DNA of 41,524 nucleotides from Triangularia verruculosa (taxonomy: Eukaryota; Ascomycota; Sordariomycetes; Sordariales; Podosporaceae). Within the stretch, counting starts at the first letter, position 1; every line of letters begins with the position of its first letter. Position numbers and translations under genes: made by a program. Below, in pieces: positions 12,213 to 22,221 of the stretch. Below the pieces are notes generated by a model. The model was not told the DNA's origin. It saw only the letters and a list, made by a program, of their open reading frames with translations, and made no database searches. Location: the NCBI GenBank assembly GCA_033296885.1, contig MU864068.1, forward strand, positions 1-41,524, given 5' to 3'.

Positions 12213-13886
12213 TTAAAAACCAACGATAATTACATTAGAAACAGCTAAATCAGATGCTTCTACAGCCTCCTGGCAAATGCGGGCATTATGGCCAGGCTTG
12301 CCGCATACACCACAGCACCGAACCTTCGTACAACCCCCCCCTATACCACTACTACCCGGCTGCGTTTCTTACACTCCCTCCCCACCTATAGCCCCCTAGC
12401 CCAATACCTCCTGTACATCCTATACAGTAAATAACCCTCCAAGCTATACACGTATTCTTTTAGCTCTCCGGCGCTTACTTAATACCTCGTTAGCCTTATA
12501 GAGCGAAACGTTCTCTAACTGAAGGAGGGCTACCTAATGTATTATAGCTATCGTACCTTTAGTAAGCTGGTCTATAACAGCCAATATCGAAGTTAAGAAG
12601 CTATTTTAATGGTTAGTAATGTAAGTCTTAATAAGCGTTAATTATAAGTTAGCTTCTCGAGGGTTATAAGGTATCTGGAAAACCTAAGGTTAAGTAATAC
12701 TAAGTAGTAAGGTTAGGGATAATAGGGTACGAAGCTTAATATCCAGTTTAAAAAGCACCCTCTTTAAATTATAAGGTATAAGGCTAGCCCCTGTAAAGCT
12801 GCCTTAGATATTTTTCTCGGTAATAGAGGTAAGGAAGGCCTTATAAAAAGAGTAGAGGAACTCGAGTTTATTAATGTAGTTAATATATAAGTATATTAAG
12901 TCCTCGATCTAATAATCGTACGTCTACTTTAACGGCCTAAAGTAGCTAATATCGAGTAGCTAGAGGAGGTAAAAGGAATATAGAGGTATATAAAGGATAA
13001 TAATATTATTTTATTTATAATAGAGCTTAAATTCGGTCGAATAGTGGCTCTTATAGCCGTCGAGGATTAATAACCGGTATTTGCCTTTCGTATAAGGTAC
13101 TATATAAAAGTCGAAATACTTAATTTAATTTAAGCCTATTATATTAGTAATCCAGCTATTATCGGTGGTTACAATGCATTAGTCGGCCGGAAGGTTATAC
13201 TCGGTATATTAATTAACGAGGTAATATTATACGGTTAAAATAATAAATAGAAGGATAGCCCAGCTAAAGGTATTAATGCCTTAGATTATTATTGCCTATT
13301 CCCGGTTATTAGGCTGGGCTAGTTTTACCTTACTACAATTATTTAAAGTCGTAATTACTATATCCGCGAAGATAATACCTATTATAAATCTAGTTTTATC
13401 GAAGTTATAGATATCGTTATTTATAATACTATATTTAGTTTTAACGTTCTATATAAACGTAAATTACTCGCTAATAACCTTTAGATCTTTATACTTAGCC
13501 TTTTAATAATCGTATCTACGTATATAATACGTTCGGAGCTTTAATTAACGTTTAACGAAGTTATATACCTAGAACTTACCGATAAGGGGCACGTCGCATT
13601 CGCATAATAGCTAATTAGCTATATCCTCTATATTACGTAACCGAGGAGGAAATACGCGAGTATATAGCTTAATTATATATTAAACTATCGTCTACTCTTC
13701 TAGATCCGTTAGATTACATAAGTTAGCTAGAAGATCGCGTCGTATATATCCACCAGCGCATCGACGGCGTAGTATAGTCTCTGGAACATTGTATAATTTA
13801 GCTATAGTAAAAACACTAAGCTTTTTATTATTTTGGATAGCCTCGAATACCAGAAGGACTCTGGCTTCTTTTGAAGAGCTGCTTAT
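12213..13886 (-). pseudogene. pogo/Fot1-like transposase, about 557 codons, inactivated by RIP
   Basis: The frame from 13886 to the stop at 12213-12215 is 1,674 bp, exactly divisible by three, so the length is intact while TAA/TAG codons interrupt it. The start reads ATA-AGC-AGC-TCT, an ATG with a RIP-type change. The N-terminus holds a Psq/CENP-B-type helix-turn-helix (A-I-Q-N-N-K-K-L-S...A-K-L-Y-N-V-P...L-R-R-R). The DDE core includes L-L-I-L-D-G-Y-K-S-H near 13040-13075 and a downstream L-L-Q-L-L-D-I-G segment. The C-terminus ends with a CCHC-like knuckle (C-G-V-C-G-K-P-G-H-N-A-R-I-C) near 12260-12320, common in fungal pogo transposases. Confidence 0.9.
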
Positions 13887-13941
13887 AGTTTATTGTAGTA
13901 GAAATCAAGTATAGAAGAGAGAGAAGATACGTGTTGGTGGA

Positions 13942-13985
13942 GATTCGCCACTCGCTTATATTCGCCACTCGCTTATAAAGTACGT
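13942..13985. repeat. Right terminal inverted repeat of the pogo element
   Basis: The reverse complement matches the left repeat except for two transitions. It contains the same doubled 17-mer, here as GATTCGCCACTCGCTTATA followed by TTCGCCACTCGCTTATA, and is followed by TA. Confidence 0.9.
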
Positions 13986-14416
13986 TATACGGTAATTAAT
14001 AATAAAGATATTTAATAGTATAAGGGGTTTATATAATATATCGTACAATAAAGTCTAAATAATTTTTCATTATACAATACCCTTACAGTAATTAATATAT
14101 AAGGTCTTTAAAAGGAATTAGTACTTAAACCGGAATTTAGAAATAACTACTTAATAATTTAACGGTTAATAAATATAATTTCTTCGAAAGATTATTGTTT
14201 GCTGCGTTGCCCTATAAGCCTATAATACAGTGCCTACAGGGGAGCTACAGTGAACTATGCGCTATAGCAGTGCGTAGCGGAAGCGGAAGAAAGGGGGTAC
14301 GACAGCAGTGCTGAAGGAAGCAAGACCACTATTATTACAGTGGGCAAGACGTCACAGTACAGAGGCTTTGAGTGCTTGTACTTAGTCTAATACAGAGGCT
14401 TTAAGTACATATATAT
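13986..14416. other. Array remainder, AT-rich spacer and a GC-normal island
   Basis: The first ~40 bp complete the tandem-repeat unit cut by the pogo element. An AT-rich stretch follows to about 14190. From about 14190 to 14416 the composition is nearly normal and CA/TG are present, with a short direct repeat TACAGAGGCTTT at about 14358 and 14391. No gene was recognised. Confidence 0.6.
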
Positions 14417-14427
14417 TGTTAACTTGT
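14417..14427 (+). repeat. Left fragment of a solo-LTR-like element split by the Gypsy insertion
   Basis: TGTTAACTTGT begins a roughly 315-bp unit whose other part is 21918-22221. With the Gypsy element and one target copy removed, the unit starts TGTTAACTTGTG and ends in the near-exact complement (CACACGTTAACA). Confidence 0.5.
14423..14427. repeat. Target site duplication of the Gypsy element, left copy
   Basis: CTTGT directly precedes the 5' LTR and is repeated at 21913-21917. Confidence 0.9.
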
Positions 14428-14813
14428 TGTCACAACCCTGGTATATGGACGACGATAACGATTGGTTATAGAACCACGGGAAGCAGGGACCAATCGGGAG
14501 GACGCCTAAGAGAGCTAATCACAGTGAGGAACGTTGATCAGTATACTCAGGGCACTGAGCAGAGGAAGCAGAATGCTCAGTATACTCAAGGCACTGAGCA
14601 GAGTGAGCACGACTAGGAGAAGGTCTATATATACGGAAGAACTAAATAGCTAGTAGATAGTTCCGTAATATGTAATCACAGCTTGTATTTACGGTATCTT
14701 ATGTTTACATTGAGATATCTTATTGTATACTGTTTAGCTGCACCGAACCAATTGTCAGAAGTTACCTTCAACCGAATATCCCTTTTAGAGGTTCTATATA
14801 GGGGTTCGTCACA
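14428..14813 (+). repeat. 5' LTR of the Gypsy element
   Basis: The LTR is 386 bp, the same length as 21527-21912. Its outer half is nearly unmutated (for example CAGGGCACTGAGCAGAGG) and its inner half carries the RIP-type changes. A 66-codon open frame here is not a gene. Confidence 0.95.
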
Positions 14814-14898
14814 CGTTATATACTTACTTTAACTCTATCATCGGATAAGTTAAAAGCGCTAAATTAACGCTATAGCCGGAAATACCAATACCTAGGGG

Positions 14899-15990
14899 GG
14901 GACTTTAACCCAACCTACTATCGACCAGCTCCTTACCTATATTCAGAAGTTCAAGGATAAATCGCACTTCTCCTACGATACTCTCACGCAGAAGAACGCC
15001 ATACTCCACCAGGAAATCGGCACCTTACATAAGGAAGAGGGACGCGCCAAGCTCGAGGCACCCGACCGCTACGGAGGTGCAAAAGGAGACCTAGGAGGAT
15101 TTTTGATCTAGCTTAAGGCCTATTTTCGGTATTACCCTTTTCGCTTCCCGGATAAAGAAGCCAAAGTCGTATACGCTACGTCTAAGCTTAAGGATAAAGT
15201 ACTCACCTAGTTCGAGCCAATCTTAGGAGACTATTTCGACAATAAGTACGACGAGAGGAAGGAGGTTACTAAGAAATGTTTTAAGTCGTATAAAGGCTTC
15301 GAAAAGAAGATTAAAGAGGTATTTAGAGAATACGATAAAGGCAGGCGTACCTAGAAGTGACTAGCTAATTTTAAATAAACTAGGTCTACTGCCGACTATA
15401 CTATAGTATTCAGAACGGACGTACTATATAGCGAGATCAATAACGAAGGATTAATGTAATTATTTTATAACGGGCTTAAAGAAGAAGTTAAGGATAAATT
15501 ATACCGATAGGAGCGGCTAGAGATTATCGACGAGTATATCGTAATAGCGGTTTGCATCGATAATCGGCAATACTAGCGCCGTAAGGAGCGTAAGGGCACG
15601 TATATACAAGAACCTTATCGCCCTAACGATAAAAGAAAGAGAAGGCCTTATAGGACTCACGTCTTAAGGACCACGTATGTAGGGCCTATAAAGGTGGACG
15701 TAGTATAGAGGCGGTTCAAAGGGAAGAACGACGTTAAGTACTTTAATTACAGAAAGATAGGCCATTTTAAAAAAGATTGCCGGGCGCTTAAATAGTTTTA
15801 TTAAAAAGAAAAAGAAACAGCAGCGGTCGTTAAAATACCGTAGGTAATTAAGATCTCTAACGTTAAATACTCTAGCGAGGATTTCCAAGATTCAACCGAC
15901 GACTATACTAATAGCGATTTTAAGTACGAAGCTTAGGAAAGAGAATTAATAGTCGATTCCGAAGGGGAAAACCGCGTTATAGGATAAGAA
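14899..15990 (+). pseudogene. Gypsy gag relic with RIP-altered zinc knuckle
   Basis: Frame 1 reads through a capsid-like region (Y-F-R-Y-Y-P-F, S-K-L-K-D-K, L-F-Y-N-G-L-K) to a CCHC knuckle at about 15739-15786. The first two cysteines are now TAC tyrosines (Y-F-N-Y-R-K-I-G-H-F-K-K-D-C), where TGC codons would restore the family pattern. Several TAG/TAA stops interrupt it. Start and end are approximate. Confidence 0.8.
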
Positions 15991-16999
15991 TTACCGGTTA
16001 GGAGAGCCTTAAGGCTAGAGGAAAGTACAGCTCCAGGACCCTCTAAAGAAACCCTACAGTAACTTAAGCAGGGTTTCATCGCAAATACTACGAAAGGAAC
16101 TCTAAAGGCCAAAGAACGGATACAAAAGTTTAAGGAAAAGATAGAAGAGCTTCGGAACTAATAAAAAATAATTAAGTAATACTATTACGACCTTAAAAGT
16201 AGGATAATACGAATTATAACCTATAATTAGCCGTTTATATAGCCTTAATAGGGTAGCGAATAATAGATCGTTCCGGAGATTAAGTTTAAATAGTATTATA
16301 ATAAGCTAATACAATTAACTTATAAAGCGGATAAGCTTGAGTTTAAGGAACCGGAATAGGAAGAATTCTAAGAGAATAAAAAGGTCGCTAATATAAAGCT
16401 CTCTTAAATACTTAGATAAATACCTCGCTATAAATAATACGAACTATATAATAAAAATATAATATAATTATATCCTAAATACCTAGAGTATAGGAAAATA
16501 CCTTAATTCTAATATATTATATATAATTATATAGAGCACTACTAGAGTAAAGCTCTCTAAGGATATTAGCTAATAAAGTAAACGGGAAAAAACGGATATT
16601 CTAAACCTATTATAGGGATTATAGCCAGATAAAGGCGACTATAAAAAGAGTTAGACGACTATTTCCTATAGAGATAAGGAGACCCAGTTAGACTAGAGGA
16701 GGGACTCTAAGTTATATAGTTTACGCCCAGATACACGAGGTACTACTTCGAATAGATAATAGGCTAAGAAGAGGACACCGCTAACGAGGGATATAATTTA
16801 GCGTAATATAAAAGCCCGGATTATACTCTTCACTTATAAATAAAAGCTTAAAAATACTATAAAGCTAATACTAAGGGAAGTAAAGTATATAATAAAAAAA
16901 AAACTCGGAAAAGTTCTAAGAAGTAGAAGAAAGCCTAACGATAATAATTAACCGATTTTAAATTACTAAATAATTTAAAGAAGAAGGACGCTCTAAAAG

Positions 17000-19900
17000 C
17001 TTAATAATAATCGGGAAAAGAACTACGGCCTTTCGCAAAAGCCGTAAACCTCTAAAAGACTACAAACGAAGTACCAGCGAGGTCACTACCGTATAAAGGA
17101 GGGGTATAAAAGATAAGAGATTACAAATAACAGCACGTTAAAAGGGTTTTTAAACGCAGGTACTTGTAAATAACGGAGTAAAAGCGGACTTAATTTTACT
17201 AAGATTTATATAATAAACCCGAGTTCCGTAAAGAAAGAAGGAGAAAGAGGTTATTATAAAAGGACCCTTCCCTACGCAATTAATAACTAAAGAAACGGTA
17301 CTACTGGATATTACAATATTAAGAAAAACAACGACAGTGATTTTCGACATTATAAATATAAGACCAGAAAAAGATATAATTTTAAAGTAACTATAACATA
17401 AGGACTACAACCTAGACATCGATTAAAAGGATAATAGCTACCTACGACCGAAGGAATATCGGAAATATCTAATTAACAGTAAGAGATTAAGGGCACGGTA
17501 AAAGCAAAGTATAGGACAAGCACCCTCCACAGCACCACTGCAAAAGATACGAGAAATATTAATATACTTAATCGACATAAGCGGCAGGATCAAAGAAATA
17601 AGGTTAATAAAAACAGTTACATTAATAGAAATTATAACAGCAATAAAAGACAAATATACCTATTATAATAATATAAAGAAAAGCAATAAAAAAAAGGTAC
17701 CGATAAAGTACTAAAGGCACTTAATATTTACGGCAAAGTACTTTTAAGGTCTACTAAAGAGGGGACTATAGGACTATAAAATCAAACTTAAAGAAAAAGT
17801 AAAGCTTAAACTTTTCCAAGTCTACTATACCAACGATAAACAAAGTAAAGAATTACAGAAATATTTAAACGAAAATATTAAAAAAGGATATATCAGAATA
17901 TTTATATCGCCGGCTAAATATCCTATTTTCTTTATACCGAAGAAAGATAGGAGTTTATAACTATATATAAATTATCGACAACTAAATTAAAAAACGGTAA
18001 AGAACGGTTACCTACTACTATTAATTTCGTAACTACAGAGTCAACTATCAGGGACATAATAATTCACTAGACTTAATATACCAGTTAAGTACACACATAT
18101 ACGAATTAAGGAGGAAGACGAATAGAGGATAGCTTTTCGCACGCCTTACAAGCACTTCGAGTATCTCATTATACCATTTAGGCTTATAAACGCACTAACG
18201 ACTTTCCAAACCCTCATTAATCACACAATTCGCCAATATCTCGACAAAACAGCAGTTTACTACCTCAACGATATTCTCATCTACTTACACACTCTAAAAG
18301 AACATAAGCAGCACATTAAGGAGATCTTAAACGCATTACATAGAGCAGAACTATCAGTTAATAAGGATAAGAGTAAGTTCTATATACAGGAGACGGTTTA
18401 CCTAGGCTATCTAATCTCACCGGGAGAGGTGCGGATAGAACCAGGGAAAATTACGGCAATTAAAGACTGGCCGAAACTATAAGTAAAAACAGTAGAACAA
18501 CTAAAAACTAAAGTTCGAAAATTTCTGGATTTTATAAACTTCTACCGAATATTTATACAAAACTACAGCGCTATAGTAAAACTATTAAACGACTTAATTA
18601 AAAAAGACGCCGAATTTAAATAGGAAAAGGAGTAAAAGGAGGCTTTTTAAACTATTAAAAGCACTATTACGGCGGATCTAGTATTTAAGTTTCTTAACCT
18701 AAACCGACCTTTTAAAGTCGAGATAGATACTTCCGACTATACTATCGGAGGGTAATTAAAATAGCGAAATAAAGATAGGAAATTACACCTAATAATATTC
18801 TTTTTAAAAAAACTAAAGGAATTATATAAGAATTACCCCATCTACAATAAAGAACTACTTACTATCATTAAAGCCTTCGAGGAGTAAAGACCATACTTTA
18901 ACGATACTAACTATAAGGTCTAAGTTTATACGGATTATAAGAACTTAAAGTATTTTACTACTACTAAAGTCCTTAACGTTAAGTAAAATAAATAATTAAA
19001 GTTCTTATCTAAGTTTAATTTTCAAATCCATTATAAAAAGGAATCCGAGAACGCGAAAGTAAACGTTCTAAGTAAAAAAGCGGACTACTATAAGGAGAAA
19101 GTAACGGAAAAGTCACCACCCTTACTATAGGAAACAGCAAAAGGTATACTAAGGCATCTACTCCAATAGTAGGCCAAGTATTACATAATATACCGAGAAG
19201 AATCCACCACCTATAAATACCAAAGTAATATCGGCGGTAACGATCAAAAGCGATAAGCTAAGTTAGAATTATTAGAGATTTAAAAGGACGACCGTTACCG
19301 GCTCTAGTATAATAATAGGGCCTACGTCGACCCGGAATAACGGAAAACACTAATTTAGGAGATCTACGAGTCGAAGCTCGGAGGATATATAGAAGTAGCT
19401 AAAATAACGGAAAAGATTAAACAGCATTTCAACTAGCCAAGGTTAAGAAAAGATATAAAAAAGATACTTTAAAAGTATAACTTTTATAGGAAAACGAAAG
19501 TAGAGAGGTATAAACTATATAGGTTTTTAGAGCCATTACTAATAGCAGAGTAATTATAAAGTTCGGTATCGATAGACTTTATTATTAAACTACTAATATC
19601 TAAAGATCCGGCTATAGATATTAAGTATAATAATATTTTAACGGTAATTAATAGGCTTACTAAATAAGTATACTTCTTACCTTATAAAAAGACCTAGATA
19701 GTAAAATAATTAGTAAATATAATATTTCGAAATATTACGGCAATATATATATAGCTAAGGAAGTTTATTATAAATCGCAATACTAAATTCGTATCGAAGT
19801 TCTAAAAGGCTTTAATAAAGTAAATAAAAGTAAAAAGCAAGGCGTTATTAATATACTACCTATAGACGGACGGCTAAACGGAGAGGCTTAATTAGATTAT

Positions 19901-20618
19901 AGAATAGTACCTTCGAAATTACATTAATTTCGAATAAAACAACTAAATTAAACTCTTACTAGCGGTACAGCTCGCATTTAACACAGTACCTACAGAAACG
20001 ACAAGAGTTATACTATTCTTCGTAAACTATAGGTTCGAAGCAGATCTACAGTAAGGGCTAAAGGCAAAGGTGCCCAGGGCGGCAGTAAAAGCAGGGAAGC
20101 TGCATATACTACACACCAAACTTAAGGAAAAACTCAAATTCGTCCGAGAATATATACACAAATACTATAATATTAAATAGCTCGAAGGACCTCGCTTAAA
20201 GAGGGGGGATAAAGTATTTTTATTAATACGAAATTTACGTACTAAAAGACCTAATAAGAAGCTGGACTACAGGAAAGTAGGACTATTTAAGGTTAAGAAG
20301 AAGATCTCGGGGACGGTATATAAACTGGAACTACCTAATATAATATATTTAAGATTATATACCTTCTACATCTCACTTCTAGAGCCTGTACCACCAATAA
20401 ACAAAATCGATACCCAGAAGACAGCGGAAAACGAAAAAGAAGAGTATAACGTAAAAGAAATACTGGATTTATAGATTAATAAAGGTTAAGTAAAGTACTT
20501 AGTTAATTAATTGGATTACCCGGCTACGGATAACTCGTAGGAGCTATCGACAAATCTAAACTACCCTAATAAATTAAAAGAATTCTACTGGCAATACCTA
20601 GACCAACTTAAATAAAAA
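17000..20618 (+). pseudogene. Gypsy pol relic: protease, reverse transcriptase, RNase H, integrase, chromodomain
   Basis: Frame 0 is kept throughout. A protease end and the H-K-D-Y-N-L-D-I-D linker lie near 17390-17430. Reverse transcriptase runs from about 17820 to 18480 with I-K-K-G-Y-I, F-I-P-K-K-D, F-E-Y-L-I-I-P-F and the catalytic site at 18261-18272 reading YLND instead of YLDD. RNase H is near 18640-18960 and integrase near 19140-20350 (S-I-D-F-I at 19569, then N-R-N-T-K-F-V-S-K-F). A chromodomain follows at about 20460-20618 (L-D-Y-P-A-T-D-N-S...L-S-T-N-L-N). TAA/TAG stops occur throughout. The ~1 kb before 17000 is degraded and unassigned. Confidence 0.88.
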
Positions 20619-20666
20619 GATCGTACCCTAGGGTTAAGAAGAGTCTTCCTAAACCTAGAATACAGA

Positions 20667-20737
20667 TAACCTCGACGGGAGTCGAACCCGCACCTCCGAC
20701 GCAGTAATCGACGTATTATACACTATACTATAAGGTT
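20667..20737 (-). tRNA. tRNA-like sequence inside the Gypsy element, probably a relic
   Basis: The minus strand can fold as a cloverleaf of 71 nt. It has a perfect 4-bp D stem (GTAT/ATAC), a TPsiC arm GCGGG-TTCGACT-CCCGT, an acceptor stem AACCTTA/CGAGGTT with one mismatch, and discriminator A. The A-box and B-box regions are recognisable. The anticodon loop comes out as six bases with the best stem, so the anticodon cannot be read confidently. RIP-type changes fit the one acceptor mismatch. It could be a captured tRNA gene or a chance resemblance. Confidence 0.5.
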
Positions 20738-20779
20738 AATAAATATCTAAAGGTCGGACTATAATTAACCCTATATACC

Positions 20780-21415
20780 TTAATTACCTTAAGAAATTAG
20801 AGGGCTCCTATCGGAAAAGCCCAGAGCGGCCCGAAATAAGGAGCTCCGGAAGGAGCTAGCGACTAGCTTTAAGAAAAGGTCGGGACTAAACGGAAGGTCG
20901 AAAGACAGGTCGTCCGGAAGGTCCTAGCTAAGCTAACTTAGTACTACGCGGGCCTAATCGAAGGAAGGAGAGAGGGGAAGATTAACGGTAAAGGAGGGTT
21001 ATACTTCCTTCCGCTCTAGGTCTTTAATCAACCGCTCCTCGCAGGCCGCGATACAACGGAATTTAGTAGTTAAAGCGCAACGCTAGGTATCCATTCGTAA
21101 GAGCTTCGAAGCCGTTTACAGTATAATTATACGAGCCTTTTGCTCTTCGGTATTTAGTTTCTCTTTTTAATAATAAAGGGAGGCTATTAAAGTAGGGGTA
21201 AGATCTAGGACATCGTAATCGGAGCGGCTAGTATTTATATAATAGTTATATTTGGAGGAGCGTTCGAAAGCGCGGTAATCGGAAAAGTTAAGGGCTTCAT
21301 AAGTAGAATAAGGAAGTATTTCGTTACTAAAGATAGAAGTAACGGCTATAAGATTTTAACGGCGAAGGGTACTAGAAAGGCCTTTCGGCGTAGATTTCTT
21401 AACGCGGTTAAACAT
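20780..21415 (-). pseudogene. Antisense reading frame between pol and the 3' LTR
   Basis: From an ATG at 21415 the minus strand reads as a plausible protein of about 200 codons: M-F-N-R-V-K-K-S-T-P-K-G-L-S, then Y-E-A-L-N-F-S-D-Y, a serine/tyrosine-rich part, and a helical charged segment (T-E-E-Q-K-A-R, A-A-C-E-E-R-L-I-K-D-L-E-R). About ten stops interrupt it, all TAA or TAG. It does not resemble an LTR retrotransposon protein I know and runs opposite to gag-pol. The 5' and 3' limits are approximate. Confidence 0.55.
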
Positions 21416-21510
21416 TGCGAAAGAATAGTAATTAGAAGGAGAAACCTACCTAAGGTAGAAGTTATTATTAGAAAAAAATAAAAGGAACTAAACTATCGGG
21501 ACGTCGGCCT

Positions 21511-21520
21511 AAGAGGGGGA
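21511..21520 (+). other. Polypurine tract of the Gypsy element
   Basis: AAGAGGGGGA lies 6 bp before the start of the 3' LTR. Confidence 0.65.
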
Positions 21521-21526
21521 GCATCG

Positions 21527-21912
21527 TATTACAACCTTAGTATATAAACGACGATAACGATTAATTATAGAACCACGGAAAGCAGGGACCAATCGGGAGG
21601 ACGCTTAAAAGAGCTAATTATAGTGAGGAACGTTGATTAGTATACTTAGGGCACTAAGCAGAGGAAGCAGAATGCTTAGTATACTCAGGGTATTAAGCAG
21701 AGTGAGCACGACTGGGAGAAGGTCTATATATACGGAGGAACTAGATAGCTAGTAGATAGTTCCGTAGTATATAATCACAGCTTGTATTCACGGTATCTTG
21801 TGTTTACATTGAGACATCTTGTTGTGCACTGTTTAGCTGCACCGAACCAATTGTCAGAAGTTGCCTTCAACTGAGTATCCCTTTCAGAGGTTCTGTACAG
21901 GGGTTCGTCACA
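21527..21912 (+). repeat. 3' LTR of the Gypsy element
   Basis: This 386-bp partner of the 5' LTR is RIP-mutated in its inner half (TATTACAACCTTAG for TGTCACAACCCTGG) and nearly clean in its outer half, which ends TCGTCACA directly before CTTGT. Confidence 0.95.
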
Positions 21913-21917
21913 CTTGT
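21913..21917. repeat. Target site duplication of the Gypsy element, right copy
   Basis: CTTGT, identical to 14423-14427. Confidence 0.9.
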
Positions 21918-22221
21918 GCTCTATTGCTTATGCTTGCTTGCTTACTACATACAGGATTGAGAGGAGAGGAGAGGTCTACTTATACAGGTATGCTGGTCTT
22001 CCAGCAGGTTCTACGGGGCACTGGGCCCCTATAGGGTAGCAGGGTGCCTTGTGGGACTACTAAGCTATAGAGGGTATAGCTTAGTTCTACGGGCTTCGAT
22101 TCCCTTCGATAGCTGACAAATCCTTGGGAGCCGAGCCCTTTGGTAGGTCTTGGGTTACACTAGACCCGGCACCTCAACACCTGGGTCTTACCCGGCACCT
22201 ATTATATGCCACACGTTAACA
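21918..22221 (+). repeat. Right fragment of a solo-LTR-like element
   Basis: This GC-normal 304-bp stretch ends ...GCCACACGTTAACA. Joined to 14417-14427 it forms a ~315-bp unit with 12-bp inverted ends that differ at one position. The bases flanking the whole unit (TATAT and ATTAT) do not match as a duplication, so the family (LTR versus small inverted-repeat element) is not settled. Confidence 0.5.

Larger units (their letters stand above)
12124..13985 (-). mobile_element. pogo/Fot1-like Tc1-mariner DNA transposon, RIP-damaged
   Basis: This 1,862-bp element is bounded by 44-bp terminal inverted repeats and flanked on both sides by TA (12122-12123 and 13986-13987), the target of Tc1-mariner elements. 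It encodes a transposase on the minus strand. The flanks rejoin into an uninterrupted tandem-repeat unit when the element and one TA are removed, which fixes both ends. Confidence 0.93.
14428..21912 (+). mobile_element. Ty3/Gypsy chromovirus retrotransposon, RIP-inactivated
   Basis: This complete 7,485-bp element has 386-bp LTRs (TGTCACAACC...GGTTCGTCACA) and a 5-bp target duplication CTTGT. The order gag zinc knuckle, protease, reverse transcriptase, RNase H, integrase and a C-terminal chromodomain identifies a chromovirus. Gag and pol are in different frames (1 and 0 modulo 3). Internal TAA/TAG stops and altered active-site codons show RIP inactivation. The ~0.9 kb between pol and the 3' LTR is unusual: it holds an antisense frame and a tRNA-like sequence. 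Confidence 0.95.

Noticed and set aside
14416..14616. 66-codon frame at the start of the Gypsy 5' LTR
   Set aside because: It is LTR sequence and is broken in the 3' LTR.
15664..17653. Minus-strand frames of 66-74 codons in the Gypsy gag-pol region
   Set aside because: They are reverse-strand shadows of AT-rich gag-pol sequence; unlike 20780-21415 they overlap a sense coding region.
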